A stretch of DNA of 64,000 bases from Pectinophora gossypiella (lineage: Eukaryota > Arthropoda > Insecta > Lepidoptera > Gelechiidae), in the NCBI RefSeq assembly GCF_024362695.1, contig NC_065420.1, positions 7,719,920-7,783,919 on the forward strand. The letters run 5' to 3'. Positions 1 to 11,759 of this stretch are shown here, piece after piece. Below the pieces are notes generated by a model. The model did no database searches, was not told the origin of the DNA, and saw only the letters and a list, made by a program, of their open reading frames with translations. The position numbers were made by a program, and so were the translations under genes. Within the stretch, counting starts at the first letter, position 1, and each line of letters opens with the position of its first letter.

Positions 1-62
1 ACACATTTCAATACTGAAATGTAAAATTCAATAAGTATTAACAAGTGTTTTATATTTTTCAG

Positions 63-3000
63 ATTTAATACTCAAAGTACAGAGTTTCGTTTTGGTTCCT
101 TTGTATTTGGCCCTGTTGTAATGAGGATGTTTCATTTCTTGGATGCACCTACTGAGGCACTACAGGTAATTTATAAAAAAACACAAACCATTTTAAAGTT
201 TTATCAAATATATTGTCTTAATCTTGTAATTATAAAATGCATTAATATTTTCAACTTAAAGTTTAGCTTTTGTTTCATCTCTCCCTCTGTAATACCTTTA
301 GAAATGATGGATAAAAATAAAGCAAAAAAAAACTCATAGACAACTTTCACATTTATATATAATTATAATTTGACTATCTTTATATTAACTTGGCCAAAAC
401 TTGTTTCAGTGCTTTGAAGACCCTGCCAACAAAGGTTTCTTTGACCAGCTAATTTCATATCAAATCTTGCTGGATCTGCTGTACAACCATGAAATGTATG
501 ATGAGATGTTCAGAGTGTTTGAAACAGTACAGGAGAGGCAAATTAACATGACCAAGTTTCCAAAGTATCCAGTTGTACTGATACTAGCTGCTTGTTATAA
601 GCAGGTAAGTGCTACTGAGCTGCATACTGTAGTATATACATGTGGGATTCAGGTTTGCTCAATTAAACAGTCAAGTATGGTTCAAACACTTCTTTTTATT
701 TATTCAACAACAATTTACATCACCCTCATCCGCTATTCTCTATCTCTCCCCCTTTCCTTTCTTCTCACTCCTTCTATCACTCTCTCACTCATTCACACTC
801 CTTCACTCAATCTATCATTTGTCTTTGCATCCCTTCTATACTCTATACTTTCTGTACTACTAATGTCACACGTGTACCTCTCACAATCATGTATGTAACA
901 TAAACATCCTCTATATACATACATATATTTCACTGCTGGGCACAGGCCTCCCCTCAATCCACCACTCAAACACTCCAGCCTCATATCCACTGGGCATTGA
1001 TATGCAATACGCAATGCTCAACTTGTATGGCAATGTTGCACAACAGCGCTTGTTGTTTGTAGAGAGCATCATTAGTTGGGCAACATGTTGTACAAAGAAT
1101 TATTTGCTTACCATAAGTCAATCCGCCTGCTCTTTTGCCCCCTATATTATTAAAAAAAAGGTATAATGTGATTCTTGATAATTGATTAGAAAAGGAATAA
1201 AATATAAGCTTGATGCATGCAGAGACGAGAAAGTTTGCTTGCACACATTTGTACAGAAATATGCCTTCATAAAGACTTTGCAATGCAGCATGTAATTATA
1301 TAAACTTCTATTCCATGCCTTGTTTTGTCCGTGGTATGATAGCATGTCTGTGTGAACATGAGGAGAGTTATATTATTGAATGAGACATTCCAGTATTCCA
1401 CATCAATAGTGGAATCTATTTGTATCAATATTATGTGACATTATTATTTGCAGAATACACCAAAGAGCATGGAGTATGCATCAAAGTTATGGCTGGAAAT
1501 GACCAGTGTGGGTACATCTCCACTCAGGAGGGCATGCACGTTTTTTGCAGGTAAATTTATGATTGTTTTTAGTTTAGCACAGTACTTCAGCAATCATTTT
1601 ATATGATTGAGAAATTCTGATTCAAATATGATGAGTACAGTACTTGTTATTCTGGAAAGAGCCACAATTTTTACCTTGTCTCTTTGTGAGTTCCCCCTAC
1701 ACACAAGTAAGTGCTATTTAAAAATAATATATAATTATAGTTTCTTGTTATTTACTGTTCCAAATAATATTTCATGGAACAGCTCTTCAGTTTGCACTAT
1801 GTAATTTAGCCTTATTTTGTTTCAGCTTTGGCAATTAAGCAGGGTGCTCCCCAAATTGCATTGGAAAGTATAGCATTACAGAAACAGCATTATGTTACCA
1901 TCAGAAATATTAAGGTAAGATGTTTTATATTATTTTATTTCATGTGGCAGGATCCACCTCACAACCCACACGATAAGAAGAAGACTATTAGTATACTGCT
2001 TACGCCATATATTTTTTTTACGTGACTTATTGTTATTGTTGGTTTGCCGCAGATGGCATTAACTACTTGGCCGAATAAATGGGGAGTGCTGAGGGTACTC
2101 ACCTGGTACAAAATTTAAGACAACAGGCCTGAGGGAGCCCAGTTGGGCGCGAACTTCGACTCAGGGCGTCGTCTGAGAGGGTCTCCACATTACAGAATAT
2201 TGTCAAATATTGTGTCAATGTATGTTACTTTTTATAGGCAATGGCGCTATCAGACATGGGACGAGTGGACGACGCTCTGCCTGTGCTGAGAGCAGTATTA
2301 GATATCGACAGACCTGATCAGAAGGATAAACACACATTCTTTAATGAAACAGTGAGTATCATTAATTTCAAAACTAATAGAGTGTCGAGCTCTCGATTCG
2401 GAGGTCCCAGGTTCGAATTCCGGTGGAGACATATCACTAAAATTACTTTGTGTCCCTAGTTTGGTTAGGACGTTACAGGCTGATCACCTGATTGTCCGGC
2501 AGTAAGATGATCCGTGCCTCGGAAGGCACGTTAAGCCGTTGGTCCCGGTTACTACTAACTGATGTAAGTAGTCGTTACATGAGCTATACCAGGGGTCTTT
2601 GGCGGGTCAATAATAACCGTGACACCAGCGTTGATGAGGTTGGTAATCCACCTCACAACCCACACGACAGAAGAACAAGAATACAATAATGCATTCCGGA
2701 CACTGATGGGGTCGTTGCGACGTTGTAGTGCGTCGGGAATGTTGGCGGAGGCGCACACGGATGACTTTTACATTATAATCAAAAAACAGTGTTCCTTCAT
2801 GTCAGCCCGGTTGCGCGCTAGCACCAATGGTCTCCTGAGAGTGTTCAGGGACCGGTGGGACTCCCCGTTGTTGCAGCGCTGGGTGAAGATCCATACCGGG
2901 TTCAATAAATTATAAAAAATAGATAAAAAGAAATGTTACTAATACTAGCCAATAAAAAAGTGTAACTAACTAATGATGAATATCGCCTGAAATAAATTAT

Positions 3001-4148
3001 ATTTATTTATTTTTAAATGTTATCAGTTGGAGAAAGTACGTGCCGCCGTCCAAAAGGCAAACAATAAGGATATAGAGAAAGAGTTCCTTGACATCGAAAA
3101 GGCATTGAAGGATCGAGGTCTTATTTATTCACAGGTAACTTATAAAGAGAACTATAACACATTTCTTTAATTTACGAATTACGATAAACTCATGATGAGT
3201 TTTTGTTAGTAGTCTATCCAGTTTACTATATCTATACCTACAGAGCGTTCGACTCGCCATGAATTGATTTGGAGATGATGATGCAAAAATATATATACAT
3301 TGTTATTGTATGTAAATTTCCCCACAATGAATTTTGGTTTTACTGGATGTGGCCGTTGATGATAATTGACTGTATCCCCTCAGGGGTAGGCAGAGGTGTG
3401 TGGTATACCTCACCCGCTCTCTATGTTTAAGTCCCATGTAGTGGAATGCGCGCCTATTGCCATTGACCGGGTATAAGTCGTGGAAACCACGTGATATCAA
3501 TTGTCTATGGTTAGCTTTGTCGGAAGAAATAACATTATTTCTTTGCGAGATTAACACATTCAAGCAACTTGTATAACGCTTCCGCTAAGCGCGGTGCGCT
3601 TTAAGCTTAACTAACTTTAGTTAGGACTTCCTAACTAGTATAATATAAGAACGACCTCCGTGGTCCAGTGGGGAGGTCCTGGGTTCGATTCCCGGTGGGG
3701 ACATCACAAATATTACTTTGTGGTCCCTAGTTTGGTTAGGACATTACAGGCTGATCACCTGATTGTCCGAAAGTAAGATGATCCGTGCTTCGGAAGGCAC
3801 GTTAAGCCGTTGGTCCCGGTTACTGATGTAAGTAAGTAACCGTTACATGAGCCACGTCAGAGGCCTTTGGCGGCTCAATAATAACCCTGACATCAGGGTT
3901 GATTAGGTTGGTACTCCACCTCACAACCCGCACGATAGAAGAAGACTAGTATAATCTGCTTTTATTTTCAGCTTGAAGATTCAACATTGATTAACCAATG
4001 TCTTCTTTTCTCGTTGCAGACTCTAGATCAGCTGTTAAACGTCGAAATCGCGAGTCTTCCGAAGAAAAAGGACCCTAGAAGCATGAGTAGCAAATTCCAA
4101 ACACATAGAATGCCCTTTTCTCAACGTAACAGAAATAGGACCGTCTAA
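63..4148 (+). CDS. PTCD2: PTCD2-like mitochondrial pentatricopeptide repeat protein, 3' seven exons (5' partial)
   Basis: Seven exons join in one frame: 63-165, 410-604, 1454-1550, 1826-1914, 2238-2351, 3027-3134 and 4020-4148 (TAA 4146-4148). All introns are GT/AG; phases are 0,0,1,0,0,0, with one Ala codon split between exons 3 and 4. The product has 277 whole codons here. It matches animal PTCD2 as I remember it: FGPVVMRMFHFLD, then GFFDQLISYQILLDLLY, the ACYKQNTPKS turn, a RRACTFFAALA helix, and the HTFFNETLEKVRAAVQ segment near the end. PTCD2 is a mitochondrial matrix RNA-binding protein linked to processing of the cytochrome b region of the mitochondrial transcript. Helical repeats are visible but degenerate, as is usual for this family. 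The targeting peptide and first exons lie before base 1. Introns carry SINE and LINE pieces. No frameshift or internal stop was found. Confidence 0.88.
720..860. repeat. Polypyrimidine low-complexity tract in PTCD2 intron
   Basis: A C/T-rich run with imperfect TCTC and CACTC units inside the second intron of the window. It is low-complexity sequence and shows no coding character. Confidence 0.6.
932..1003 (-). repeat. Family D SINE / LINE 3'-end fragment
   Basis: On the minus strand it reads as the GAGGCCTGTGCCCAGCAGTG block that marks the 3' ends of several LINEs and SINEs in this window (compare 22478-22600 and 34786-35071). The head is missing. Confidence 0.55.
1944..1984 (+). repeat. Family A SINE tail fragment
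   Basis: Contains the family A terminal block CACCTCACAACCCACACGAT followed by AAGAAGAAG. Only the tail survives, in an intron of PTCD2. Confidence 0.6.
2012..2190 (-). repeat. Family G non-LTR/SINE 3'-end copy (poly-T at left edge)
   Basis: Begins with a T run, then GCAGATGGCATTAACTACTT, an ACAACAGGCCTGAGGG block and CAGGGCGTCGTCTGAGAGG. The same order appears at 4688-4990 and 18412-18535. The T run at the left suggests a minus-strand retroposon with an A-rich tail. No coding domain was recognised. Confidence 0.6.
2376..2690 (+). repeat. Family A tRNA-derived SINE, near full length
   Basis: A tRNA-like head with B box (GGTTCGAATTCC near 2410) leads into the family A body and the shared hairpin module GTGCCTCGGAAGGCACGTTA. 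The tail is CACCTCACAACCCACACGAC followed by AGAAGAACAAGAA. It lies in the PTCD2 intron between exons 5 and 6, in sense orientation. Copies of this family lie at 3650-3950 and 46864-47190. Confidence 0.78.
3355..3465. repeat. Dispersed repeat K (CCCCTCAGGGGTAGGCAGAGGT)
   Basis: The GGGGTAGGCAGAGGTGT core and a following AAGTCCCATGTAG are shared with 18776-18862 and, in part, 26946-27008. It is an interspersed repeat of unknown class inside a PTCD2 intron. Confidence 0.45.
3650..3950 (+). repeat. Family A tRNA-derived SINE, full length
   Basis: The head CTCCGTGGTCCAGTGG has the A-box pattern, and CCTGGGTTCGATTCCCGG is a good B box, so an internal RNA polymerase III promoter is visible. The body holds GGTTAGGACATTACAGGCTG, then GTGCTTCGGAAGGCACGTTA, then GTTGGTACTCCACCTCACAA and AGAAGAAGA. 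It sits about 70 bp before the acceptor of the last PTCD2 exon. Confidence 0.8.
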
Positions 4149-4440
4149 CCAAGTGTACTATAGTGACAAAAGTAAAATAATTATTTAGTTATTCTCTGTG
4201 TAAATAATTATGCTGACTGGAGTTTAGTTTTTATGTGAAATGTGCGTGCGTTCTAAAGTTATGTTTCAGAAAAGTAAATAAATTTTGACAAAAATTGCAA
4301 AAAATATAATGTTATAGATATATCTGTGAGTTATGTTACACGTCAGGAAGTCATTCTTCAGATTTAAATACTGGACAAATAAATCAATATGTAAAGTAAA
4401 TAAAACAATATGTAAAGTTTTAATTCTTTTGAAAGATTAA
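4149..4440 (+). other. PTCD2 3' untranslated region and likely polyadenylation signals
   Basis: AT-rich sequence directly after the PTCD2 stop. AATAAA hexamers occur near 4277-4282 and again near 4377 and 4399, all on the coding strand. The exact cleavage site cannot be fixed from sequence alone. Confidence 0.5.
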
Positions 4441-4687
4441 AGTTACCTATAATTTATTTACTTACTCATTATTGGTTTTACATACTATTCTTTAAACCGT
4501 CTTAAGAACCAATTTGTTATCCTTTTATAAAGGATTGCTATCGTGCATTTAATTGTGAGAATGTAGTAATGTTTTGTTTAATAAAATGTACTGTAACACG
4601 AAACAATCTTTTAATTTGCCTAGTATTTAGTTGTTCGAAAACTTGTATGAACTTGAGTCCGGTATCTAACAAACTACGGTATCTAAA

Positions 4688-4995
4688 TACGTTTTTTTTT
4701 TGACGTGACTTGTAATTTGCCGCAGATGGCATTAACTACTTGGCCGAACAAATGGGGAGCGCTGAAGGCTCTCACCCGGTACTACGTTTAAGACAACAGG
4801 CCTGAGGGTGCCTAGTTGGGCGCGAACCTCTGTTCAGGGCGTCGTCTGAGAGGAAAAATATTTGAAAGAATTAATCGACCCCGGTGGGTCGATAGCGATA
4901 AGCGCTCAATGAGGGAAATCGTCGACCACGCCGGCGGGGTCGGTATCGGGGTCCTGAAGTGTTTGGTGTCGCGAGCTGATTGGCTGCTATCTAAA
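4688..4995 (-). repeat. Family G non-LTR/SINE 3'-end copy, longest
   Basis: Starts with a long T run and the same GCAGATGGCATTAACTACTT block as 2012-2190. It extends further through CCCCGGTGGGTCGATAGCGA and a CACGCCGGCGGGGTCGG segment. Open frames across it are consistent with retroposon-derived sequence but show no identifiable domain. Confidence 0.6.
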
Positions 4996-5029
4996 TACAC
5001 AAATTGGTGTTTTATATTGAAAAAATAAT

Positions 5030-5580
5030 AGGGTAGTTTCCAACTAGTGAAATTAGTTACTTTTTACTAAACGTCAAAACACGAAATTACTATGAAATTT
5101 GTATGAAAAAGCAACCTGTGACGTCATAGATTTTTTTTCTTTATTAATGAATATAAATGCCGTGGTAGTCCAGTTGGTAGAACGCTTGCCTCTCACTTTG
5201 AGGTCGCAGGTTCGGATCCAGCACAGGCCTAAACCAATGATTGTCGAATTTATTTTCGAATTCATGTTTCGATCATAAATGATCAGAAAATGAACATCAC
5301 GTGCTCAGCGGTGAAGGAAAACATCGGGAAACCCAGATTCCCGAGAAAGCATTTTCGTAAGTGTGTGACCTAACCTGTATTGGGCTGGTTTTCCCTTCGC
5401 GGATTGGTAGATTAGAGAGGCAGTCTCTTCTGTAAAATCTTCAGGTTAGGCGAGCGGACCCTGTGGAAAACGGGATACTACTAGGGAGATGATGATGATT
5501 AATATTCATAAATAAGTTAAATAGAAAAAGGAAACATTTTTTCACCTTAAAATCTATCTTTACTTTGTACTTACTTAATC
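5030..5580 (+). repeat. Dispersed element N, interrupted by a family B SINE
   Basis: Left part 5030-5152 and right part 5497-5580 together align by eye with the uninterrupted copy at 12815-13045. Shared blocks are TAGTTTCCAACTA, GTGACGTCATAGA and ATAAGTTAAATAGAAAAA. The SINE at 5159-5496 splits it. The class of N is unknown. Confidence 0.55.
5159..5496 (+). repeat. Family B tRNA-derived SINE, full length
   Basis: Head GCCGTGGTAGTCCAGTTGGT (A box) and GCAGGTTCGGATCC (B box) resemble a tRNA. The body contains GTGCTCAGCGGTGAAGGAAA, CCTAACCTGTATTGGGCTGG and CTTCAGGTTAGGCGAGCGGA. The tail is GGGAGATGATGATGATT. Imperfect direct repeats flank it (TTAATGAATATAAAT and TTAATATTCATAAAT), consistent with target-site duplication inside element N. 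Confidence 0.8.
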
Positions 5581-5590
5581 AGAATTATGA

Positions 5591-5874
5591 GGAGCTCGGT
5601 GGCGCAGCGGTTAACGCGCTCGGTCAGCGATTGTTGAAGTAAAGCAACTTTAGCAAAGGCCGGTCATAGGATGGGTGACCACAAAAAAAATCATCTCGAG
5701 CTCTTCCGTGCTTCGGAAGGCACGTTAAGCCGTTGGTCCCGGCTGCATTAGCAGTCGTTAATAACCATCAATCCGCACTGGGCCCGCGTGATGGTTTAAG
5801 GCCCGATCTCCCTATCCATACATAGGAAAGGCCCGTGCCCCAGCAGTGGGGACGTTAATGGGCTGGTGATGATG
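5591..5874 (+). repeat. Family C SINE with tRNA-like A box and 5S-rRNA-like block
   Basis: GGAGCTCGGTGGCGCAGCGG gives a tRNA A box. It is followed by a 5S-rRNA-like stretch (AAAGCAACTT, then GGCCGGTCATAGGATGGGTG ending in ACCAC). The middle carries the hairpin GTGCTTCGGAAGGCACGTTA shared with family A. The tail CCCAGCAGTGGGGACGTTAA, then GATGATG, resembles a LINE 3' end. It is flanked by duplicated target AATCAGAATT(A/T)AT at 5577-5588 and 5875-5887, which fixes both ends. Confidence 0.82.
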
Positions 5875-5929
5875 AATCAGAATTTATATAATTTATCTTT
5901 GATAGGAAACTTCAATCAGGGTACCTAAA

Positions 5930-6060
5930 AACCAATAACCAATACCACAATTTTTTACCTGGATTGAAACTAGCGTGTCTATTGCGAGACATCTGAACGT
6001 GATTTTTGAAAAACGCGCTTACGAAGCGACGAAATGTAACATAAAGTAGGTAACGTACAA
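5930..6060 (+). repeat. Dispersed repeat O
   Basis: The segment TGGATTGAAACTAGCGTGTC and the nearby GCGCTTACGA are shared, with divergence, with 41150-41275. Unknown interspersed repeat. Confidence 0.4.
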
Positions 6061-8255
6061 CATAACATACATCCGTAATCCTTGTCGCGTAAAAAATAGT
6101 CTACTAAGTTATCCTAGATTTTAACTTACAATTTTTTTAGTATATTTATTATTTATTAAATCTTAATACTAAATATACAATTTGTCAATGCCCTGCAAAA
6201 CTGTTTAAACAGTTTGTCTGCGGGAAAGAGTCTATACTAATAATACGCACTTACCTATATCTAATCATAATTTGTAAGTAGGAGCACAATGTATCACGTT
6301 ATTTAAAAAAAAAACCAATTAATTAAGTACATAAATTAGCTAGGACACGAGTCTAAAATTGTTTAAGTATTTTTTTATATTTTTACTTTTATTTTTTAAA
6401 ATTTACTTTTAATGTTCTAGACGGATGTTCTCAGGCAAACTATTTAGTAAGTAGGGAAGTCTCTTTTTTAGAGTTCTGTCGCCATAGTAATTATTAACTC
6501 TATGTACTTCGAGTTTGCCCGCGCACACCGATCTCGATTAATCTTAACCTTCACGAACTAAACTATTCAAGTTGAATCTAAAACCAAGTACTAATACAGA
6601 AACTTTGAGGTTAATGACGTCATTACAAACGCAGCTTGCAAACCCATTAAATCGAGAGCATTGCGTTAGTATTTACCATGTAAATAGTAGCCAGTTTTCC
6701 AACATGGCAGCATAGTTCCAGTGTATCTACGGAACCATTGTGTCGTCGAGGTAATTACGCGAGCCCATTAGCTCTTCGTTCGATGACTGCGGAAATTGAA
6801 CCCTTCTACAAGGTACATTTTCTCTTCGGAGGCTCATTCTTATTTTATTCCTCAAATTACTTGGCATGGAGATATTCTGAGACTACACGTGTAGGTAATG
6901 AGGTTTTTACCTAGTTACTCAGACTCTGTCATCCATTAACATAGTACGAGTATGATGTTAGTAGTTAGTGGCAAGAATGTCTGCATAAAGTCTCTTGCAA
7001 AATGAAGAATACGTACCTATAAAAAAATACGTACCTACATATAGGTACAAAAAGAAAACTATAAAGTAAGTAAATTAAAGTATTGGAGTTCTTTCATACT
7101 TATATATTATGTGTACACATACATCTCTACGGATATTTTTTTTTTGTAATTGAAGTAGATACTTACTCAGAAAGGGAGGTAGTGTTAGGTTAGTCCCATA
7201 GGTTGCTTTTTACCCGAAAAACACTTCCGTTAAATTTTACGAATTCGAAATTCTAACAAGAAGAGTAACCAACCCTGATTGATTGAAACTTAACCCTTAG
7301 AGGTTTCCGGAATTCTCTACGTAGATAAATAAAGCTCGATTTTATTCCATTCTCTATGGAAATCAGATAGCTTTTACAAATGTATTCGTAATGGATTACC
7401 ATCAAACTAAATGTTTCAATGTAGTCAAGAGGTATACCATAGTGATAAATTAAGTACCAAGTAAGTAGCAAGTCGTTGTGGTAGATATCTGTGAAAGTTC
7501 GCGTGTTTGTAAGTCGTGATTCCTAATATACTTAACGTTCGGCGTTCGTACGTTATATATTTGTAGGCTTGTCTAATTTATTTGTCCGATGTTTCGTAGT
7601 TAATCTCTGCTACGACGAGCTACGACTGCTACGGCGTAGCACTTAGGGTAGCTGGAAACTAAGTTAGGGATGATAAATTTTGTTTTCCCGTAGATTTATG
7701 ATTATTTTCTTTTCTAGTGCCTACAATGATAGCTCACTGAGAAAGTTTTCGGAAGGGGATATTTACTTACAACGAGAGTCGATATGTCATGGTACGCGGG
7801 ACATTTGCAGTAGTTATCAAATAAAAGCTTTATAGATAAAATACACTTTTTTTAGAGGTTAAAGTGTAAAATGATACGTAATTTTTTTTTTAATAGAATT
7901 GTTCTTACTACTTTACACTCAGCCTGACTAGTTATGCGACGTTTTATGAATAAGAATAAAATTATATTGCCAACAACAAGAAACTAATTATGAAATACTT
8001 TCTTTTTAGAAACGGTCTTGCTTGTCACGCGAACTTGTTATATAAATTACCGTTAATGATTTGATAGTCGGAGGTAGTTTAGTATACAGTGTACACTACC
8101 GGGCAACACGTCCGTTCTCCATTAGCGAAACCGTGTCGCTATGACGTACGCAAACGACTTCTAATGGTAGCCTGTTTGAGTTAACTTCAATTTCCGTTCC
8201 AACGTAACCTAAATACTATGTTATATCTACCTATACTATAATTTTATGTACTTAT
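6061..8255. other. AT-rich stretch without recognisable gene
   Basis: No ORF with a recognisable domain on either strand. A CTACG/CGTAG-rich cluster occurs at 7607-7645. A short ATG-initiated stretch at about 6782 ends at a GT, but nothing supports it as an exon. Otherwise nothing seen. Confidence 0.5.
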
Positions 8256-8256
8256 A

Positions 8257-8642
8257 ATGGCCCCGATTCCTGCAGACACCGCCTAATTTTATTTAAAGTT
8301 ATATCCGTCATTTTCATATCCGTCGAAAAGGAAAGGGACGGATGATTCACAGCTCTTAATTTTAGGAAGAATGAGTGAATGAATGAATAACCCGGGCGAA
8401 TCAAAAGGTACGTCGCTGGTATGCAATCCGTTTGACGTGCTGTCTACTTAACTGTGTCGGGTTATTGACGGATGTAAAATTTTTAGACGGTTGGTTTAGA
8501 TTTGTGCTTAAAATTGACGTGTGTTCCATAAATTTTATGCTTGTCGATTACCCGTCCCTTTCCTTTTCGGCGGATAAGAAAATGACAGATATAACTTAAA
8601 ATAAAATTAGATGGTATTTACAGGAATTAGCACCATTATTTA
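8257..8642. mobile_element. Non-autonomous DNA transposon (MITE) family F, both ends present
   Basis: Inverted ends of roughly 85 bp. The left starts TAATGGCCCCGATTCCTGCA and runs through GAAAAGGAAAGGGACGG. The right is its imperfect complement, CCGTCCCTTTCCTTTTCGGC to AGCACCATTA. The interior of about 200 bp has no coding frame. Single-ended relatives lie at 58205-58315 and 59218-59335. Confidence 0.7.
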
Positions 8643-8751
8643 CTTAAGACCTCCTGGTTATATGTCGTTTCTGTAATAGACCAAAAACACCTACAAAAAC
8701 ACAAATTTTATAATTATGACAACTAATGGTTAATAATTTCAACACTACGGT

Positions 8752-8818
8752 TTCATCTGATGTACTTATAATTATGGATATTAATCTGAAATAAATAAAT
8801 TGAATTTGAATTTTACAA
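8752..8818 (+). repeat. LINE 3'-terminal fragment
   Basis: CTGAAATAAATAAATTGAAT followed by TTGAATTTTA has the short tandem AATAAA/TTGAAT structure typical of a non-LTR retrotransposon 3' terminus. No coding part remains. Confidence 0.4.
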
Positions 8819-9241
8819 ATAATTCGCTGGACTCAGTGATTTGTGCACTGCTTAGACAAAAACATTACCTTATTGTTTATTTTTTGGTTATACTAGTACT
8901 TACATATTATATAAACTGTGTCGTGTTTTTTTAGACAAGTATAGCCCCTTTGATTTGTATAGGTTTAGGTGTTAGGTACTAGCCAATCGCCTATAATGAA
9001 CGCTAGTTATCTACTAGGATTATGATATCTTTCAATCAACATCATAATCTTGGTACTATTTTACGTTTTAGACGTTTCTCACGACAGATTTTGTAGCAGG
9101 GCGGTGCACCACGCCGCGAGACGGTGTTCGTGTGTAAGTTGTGTTTTAGGTATCAGCGGATTACGAGTACATACAATGTAATCGTAGAACCATTTCACCG
9201 CCAACCGCATCGATGCGCGGTATCGTGTTATAATCGCTTTA

Positions 9242-9588
9242 GTCATCATCTCCTTAGCGTTATCCCGTTTTTTTCACAAGGTTACCTAACCTGAAGATTT
9301 GAAAAGTCCGGTTTTTTACAGAAGCAACTACCTGACTGACCTTCCCACCCGCGAAGGGAAAGCCAGCCCAATACAGGTTAGGTCACATACCTCCGAAACG
9401 CATTTCTCGGATATGTGGGTTTCCTCAAGATGGTTTTCTTCACCGTTGAGCACGTGATAATAATTTATGATCCAAACATGATTTCGAAAAACGATTTCGA
9501 AAATCATAGGTTTAGGTCTGTGCTTGATTCGAACCTGCGAACTTACAGTGAGAGTCGAGCGTTCTTCCAAGTGGGCTACCACGGCTGT
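9242..9588 (-). repeat. Family B tRNA-derived SINE, near full length
   Basis: In minus orientation it runs from a tRNA-like head (near 9588) to the CGGGATAACGCTAAGGAGAT tail at 9242. The GTGCTCAACGGTGAAGAAAA and CCTAACCTGTATTGGGCTGG blocks are present. Confidence 0.72.
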
Positions 9589-9589
9589 G

Positions 9590-10920
9590 TGTGAGTATCG
9601 CTTTAGTGACCGGGGTTTAATTTTTTTTTAGGATATTCAAAATTACATACTTGATTTCTAACGATTTTTATATGATCTGTTATGAGATATGTACTGAATA
9701 TACAATTATTATTTACCGTTTCCGTTTAATTACCGTTTCCACGCGTATAATTTGTCGATTTCCAATTACAATGTATTTCAATATTGGCTGGATTCCACAG
9801 CGGTAATAATAATTTCACGCGTGAATTTAGACGACCATAGTGGAGGATGTGACCACAGAATGTCAGTTGTATGCGACGTGTGACTGTCATGTTACAGTCG
9901 GTCGATGAGGTCTGACAGGCGCAACGGGCAAACATTTGTGGGTTTGTGTTTCTAGTAGAAGAAAGTACCTATAGATTTCAATAAAATTATTCTAAATTAT
10001 TCTCGCTATCAGTAAAATATCCAATTTCATGTGTGCAATTATATGTTAGTTATTCTCTATTTTGTATTTGACTTTTACTTCGGAAAAGTGAGAATATAAC
10101 AATGCTTAGTTAATGATATGAAGTCGAGTTTGTTGTTTACTGCAGTTAAATATTGAAGTCAAATAAGTTGGTGAATGCGAATGTTTAGTGCAGTTTATAA
10201 TGGATGAACTTTGTTAGATATATACTTAGATCATAATGTAAGATAAAATCTACCAACTCTCTCAAAACTTACATACTTTAAAAATGATAATGACATTACT
10301 GTGACCATAGAAACAACAAAATAATCCACTATTACAATCAAATTACTTGTCCATTTAATATAATTTATGAACTTGATAATAGATGCGTTTTGATCCTATT
10401 ATCAAACAGTGTGGGCGTGTAATTCCCTTGGGCGCGTATTGATACAAGCCTCCCTAATTATACCGGCATAACACACGCATAATTATACGCCTGTGATTGA
10501 ACATTCACACACATCACACACCGACCTGATTATGGCCTTTGCGTACCTATGCAAATATTATTTGGTCTGACTGCAAACAGGATTCAGACTAGGCGATCGG
10601 AATGCTTATTTCCCCTGACAATGTTTGTTGTGTAAACATGAATATTACAGTGTGATTCTGTAAAATCCGACCTTTGAACTTCGAAATATAATTCGAATAG
10701 TGACGTCTACTCATTTCCATCATTAGAGCTAAATAAAACGTAAACATTTAAAAGCACTTGAGTAGTGAGTTCTGCGTTTTGCACCAGATGATTAACTTTA
10801 CAAGTGATAGCTCTGCATTCTACATCGAATAGCCACAGTCGTAGTATACATATTTACAGTCAATATATCGTCTAGTAAATGTTCAAAATAAAAGTTTTTC
10901 TATGTTGTATTTATTTATTT
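9590..10920. other. Intergenic stretch, nothing recognised
   Basis: No domain, splice-bounded exon or repeat family could be recognised on either strand. The longest minus-strand frame, 9726-9935, has no recognisable content. Confidence 0.45.
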
Positions 10921-10925
10921 ATATT

Positions 10926-11008
10926 GGTCTTCTTCTATCGCGTGGGTTGTGAGGTGGAGTACCAACCTCATCAACCCTGGTGTCACGGTTACTATTGAGC
11001 CGCCAAAG
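10926..11008 (-). repeat. Family A SINE, 3' part only
   Basis: On the minus strand, GGCGGCTCAATAGTAACC is followed by GTTGATGAGGTTGGTACTCC and the CACCTCACAACCCACGCGAT/AGAAGAAGA tail. The tRNA-like head is missing. Confidence 0.65.
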
Positions 11009-11597
11009 CACAATTTTCATTGGTAAATTTATAATTCGTAGAAAGAAAGTTAGGTAGGTTCAGGATAATACTAATTTGCCCTCCTATTGTCGTGAGTGTT
11101 TATGCACATCGATTTGTTAAAACTGAATCCTTCAGGTTTTCCGGGAAATAACTCCTTAAATTTTTCGGACTGGATGTTTAATAGTCGATCCTTACTGTAG
11201 CAGAATGGTGGAGTATCTACGCAGTTCAGTAGGTGATACTTAAACATACCTAAATATAGCTGCATTATATTTTTTACGAATTGTGTTTTACGATCATTCT
11301 TGTAACTCAATATTTTTCTTTCGTAATAATGTCAAGAATTGTCAGGATTAAGTTTTACAACAGCCTTTTACTTACAAAGTTTATCATCAAATACGTAATT
11401 AGGTTCTTAGTAATTTCATAACAGGAATTACGACTACCAAATTGGAATTGTTACCGATATTTAGAGTGACTTATCTCGAAAATAATTTCTGTTTCTACGA
11501 ATACCTTTTTCATTTTGTAAAGTGACTGATGAGAACAAATGACACGGAGTACTAATTAATGTTATACGTATAAGTTATTTAACTAACACAGTTGGAT

Positions 11598-11748
11598 CTA
11601 CCGTTATAGACGGCGATACGGCTCGCCATCAATCACGGTGACCTAACAGAAAGCTTGGTGAGGTGTGGATACTCAGTTAATCTTGCGATGGATGTACCTC
11701 TGACTACCCCAATTGGGATATAGTTGTGAGCTTCTGTTTATGTTTTTA
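11598..11748 (+). repeat. Dispersed repeat I, copy 1
   Basis: TATAGACGGCGATACGGCTC, then CAGAAAGCTTGGTGAGGTGT, then CCCCAATTGGGATATA. The same order occurs inverted at 13940-14105 and in partial form at 39585-39720. No coding content. Confidence 0.55.
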
Positions 11749-11759
11749 TATACATGAAT

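Noticed and set aside
6782..6815. Short ATG stretch (MTAEIEPFYK) ending at GTACAT as a first coding exon
   Set aside because: Ten codons without a downstream partner exon that I could find; too little evidence.
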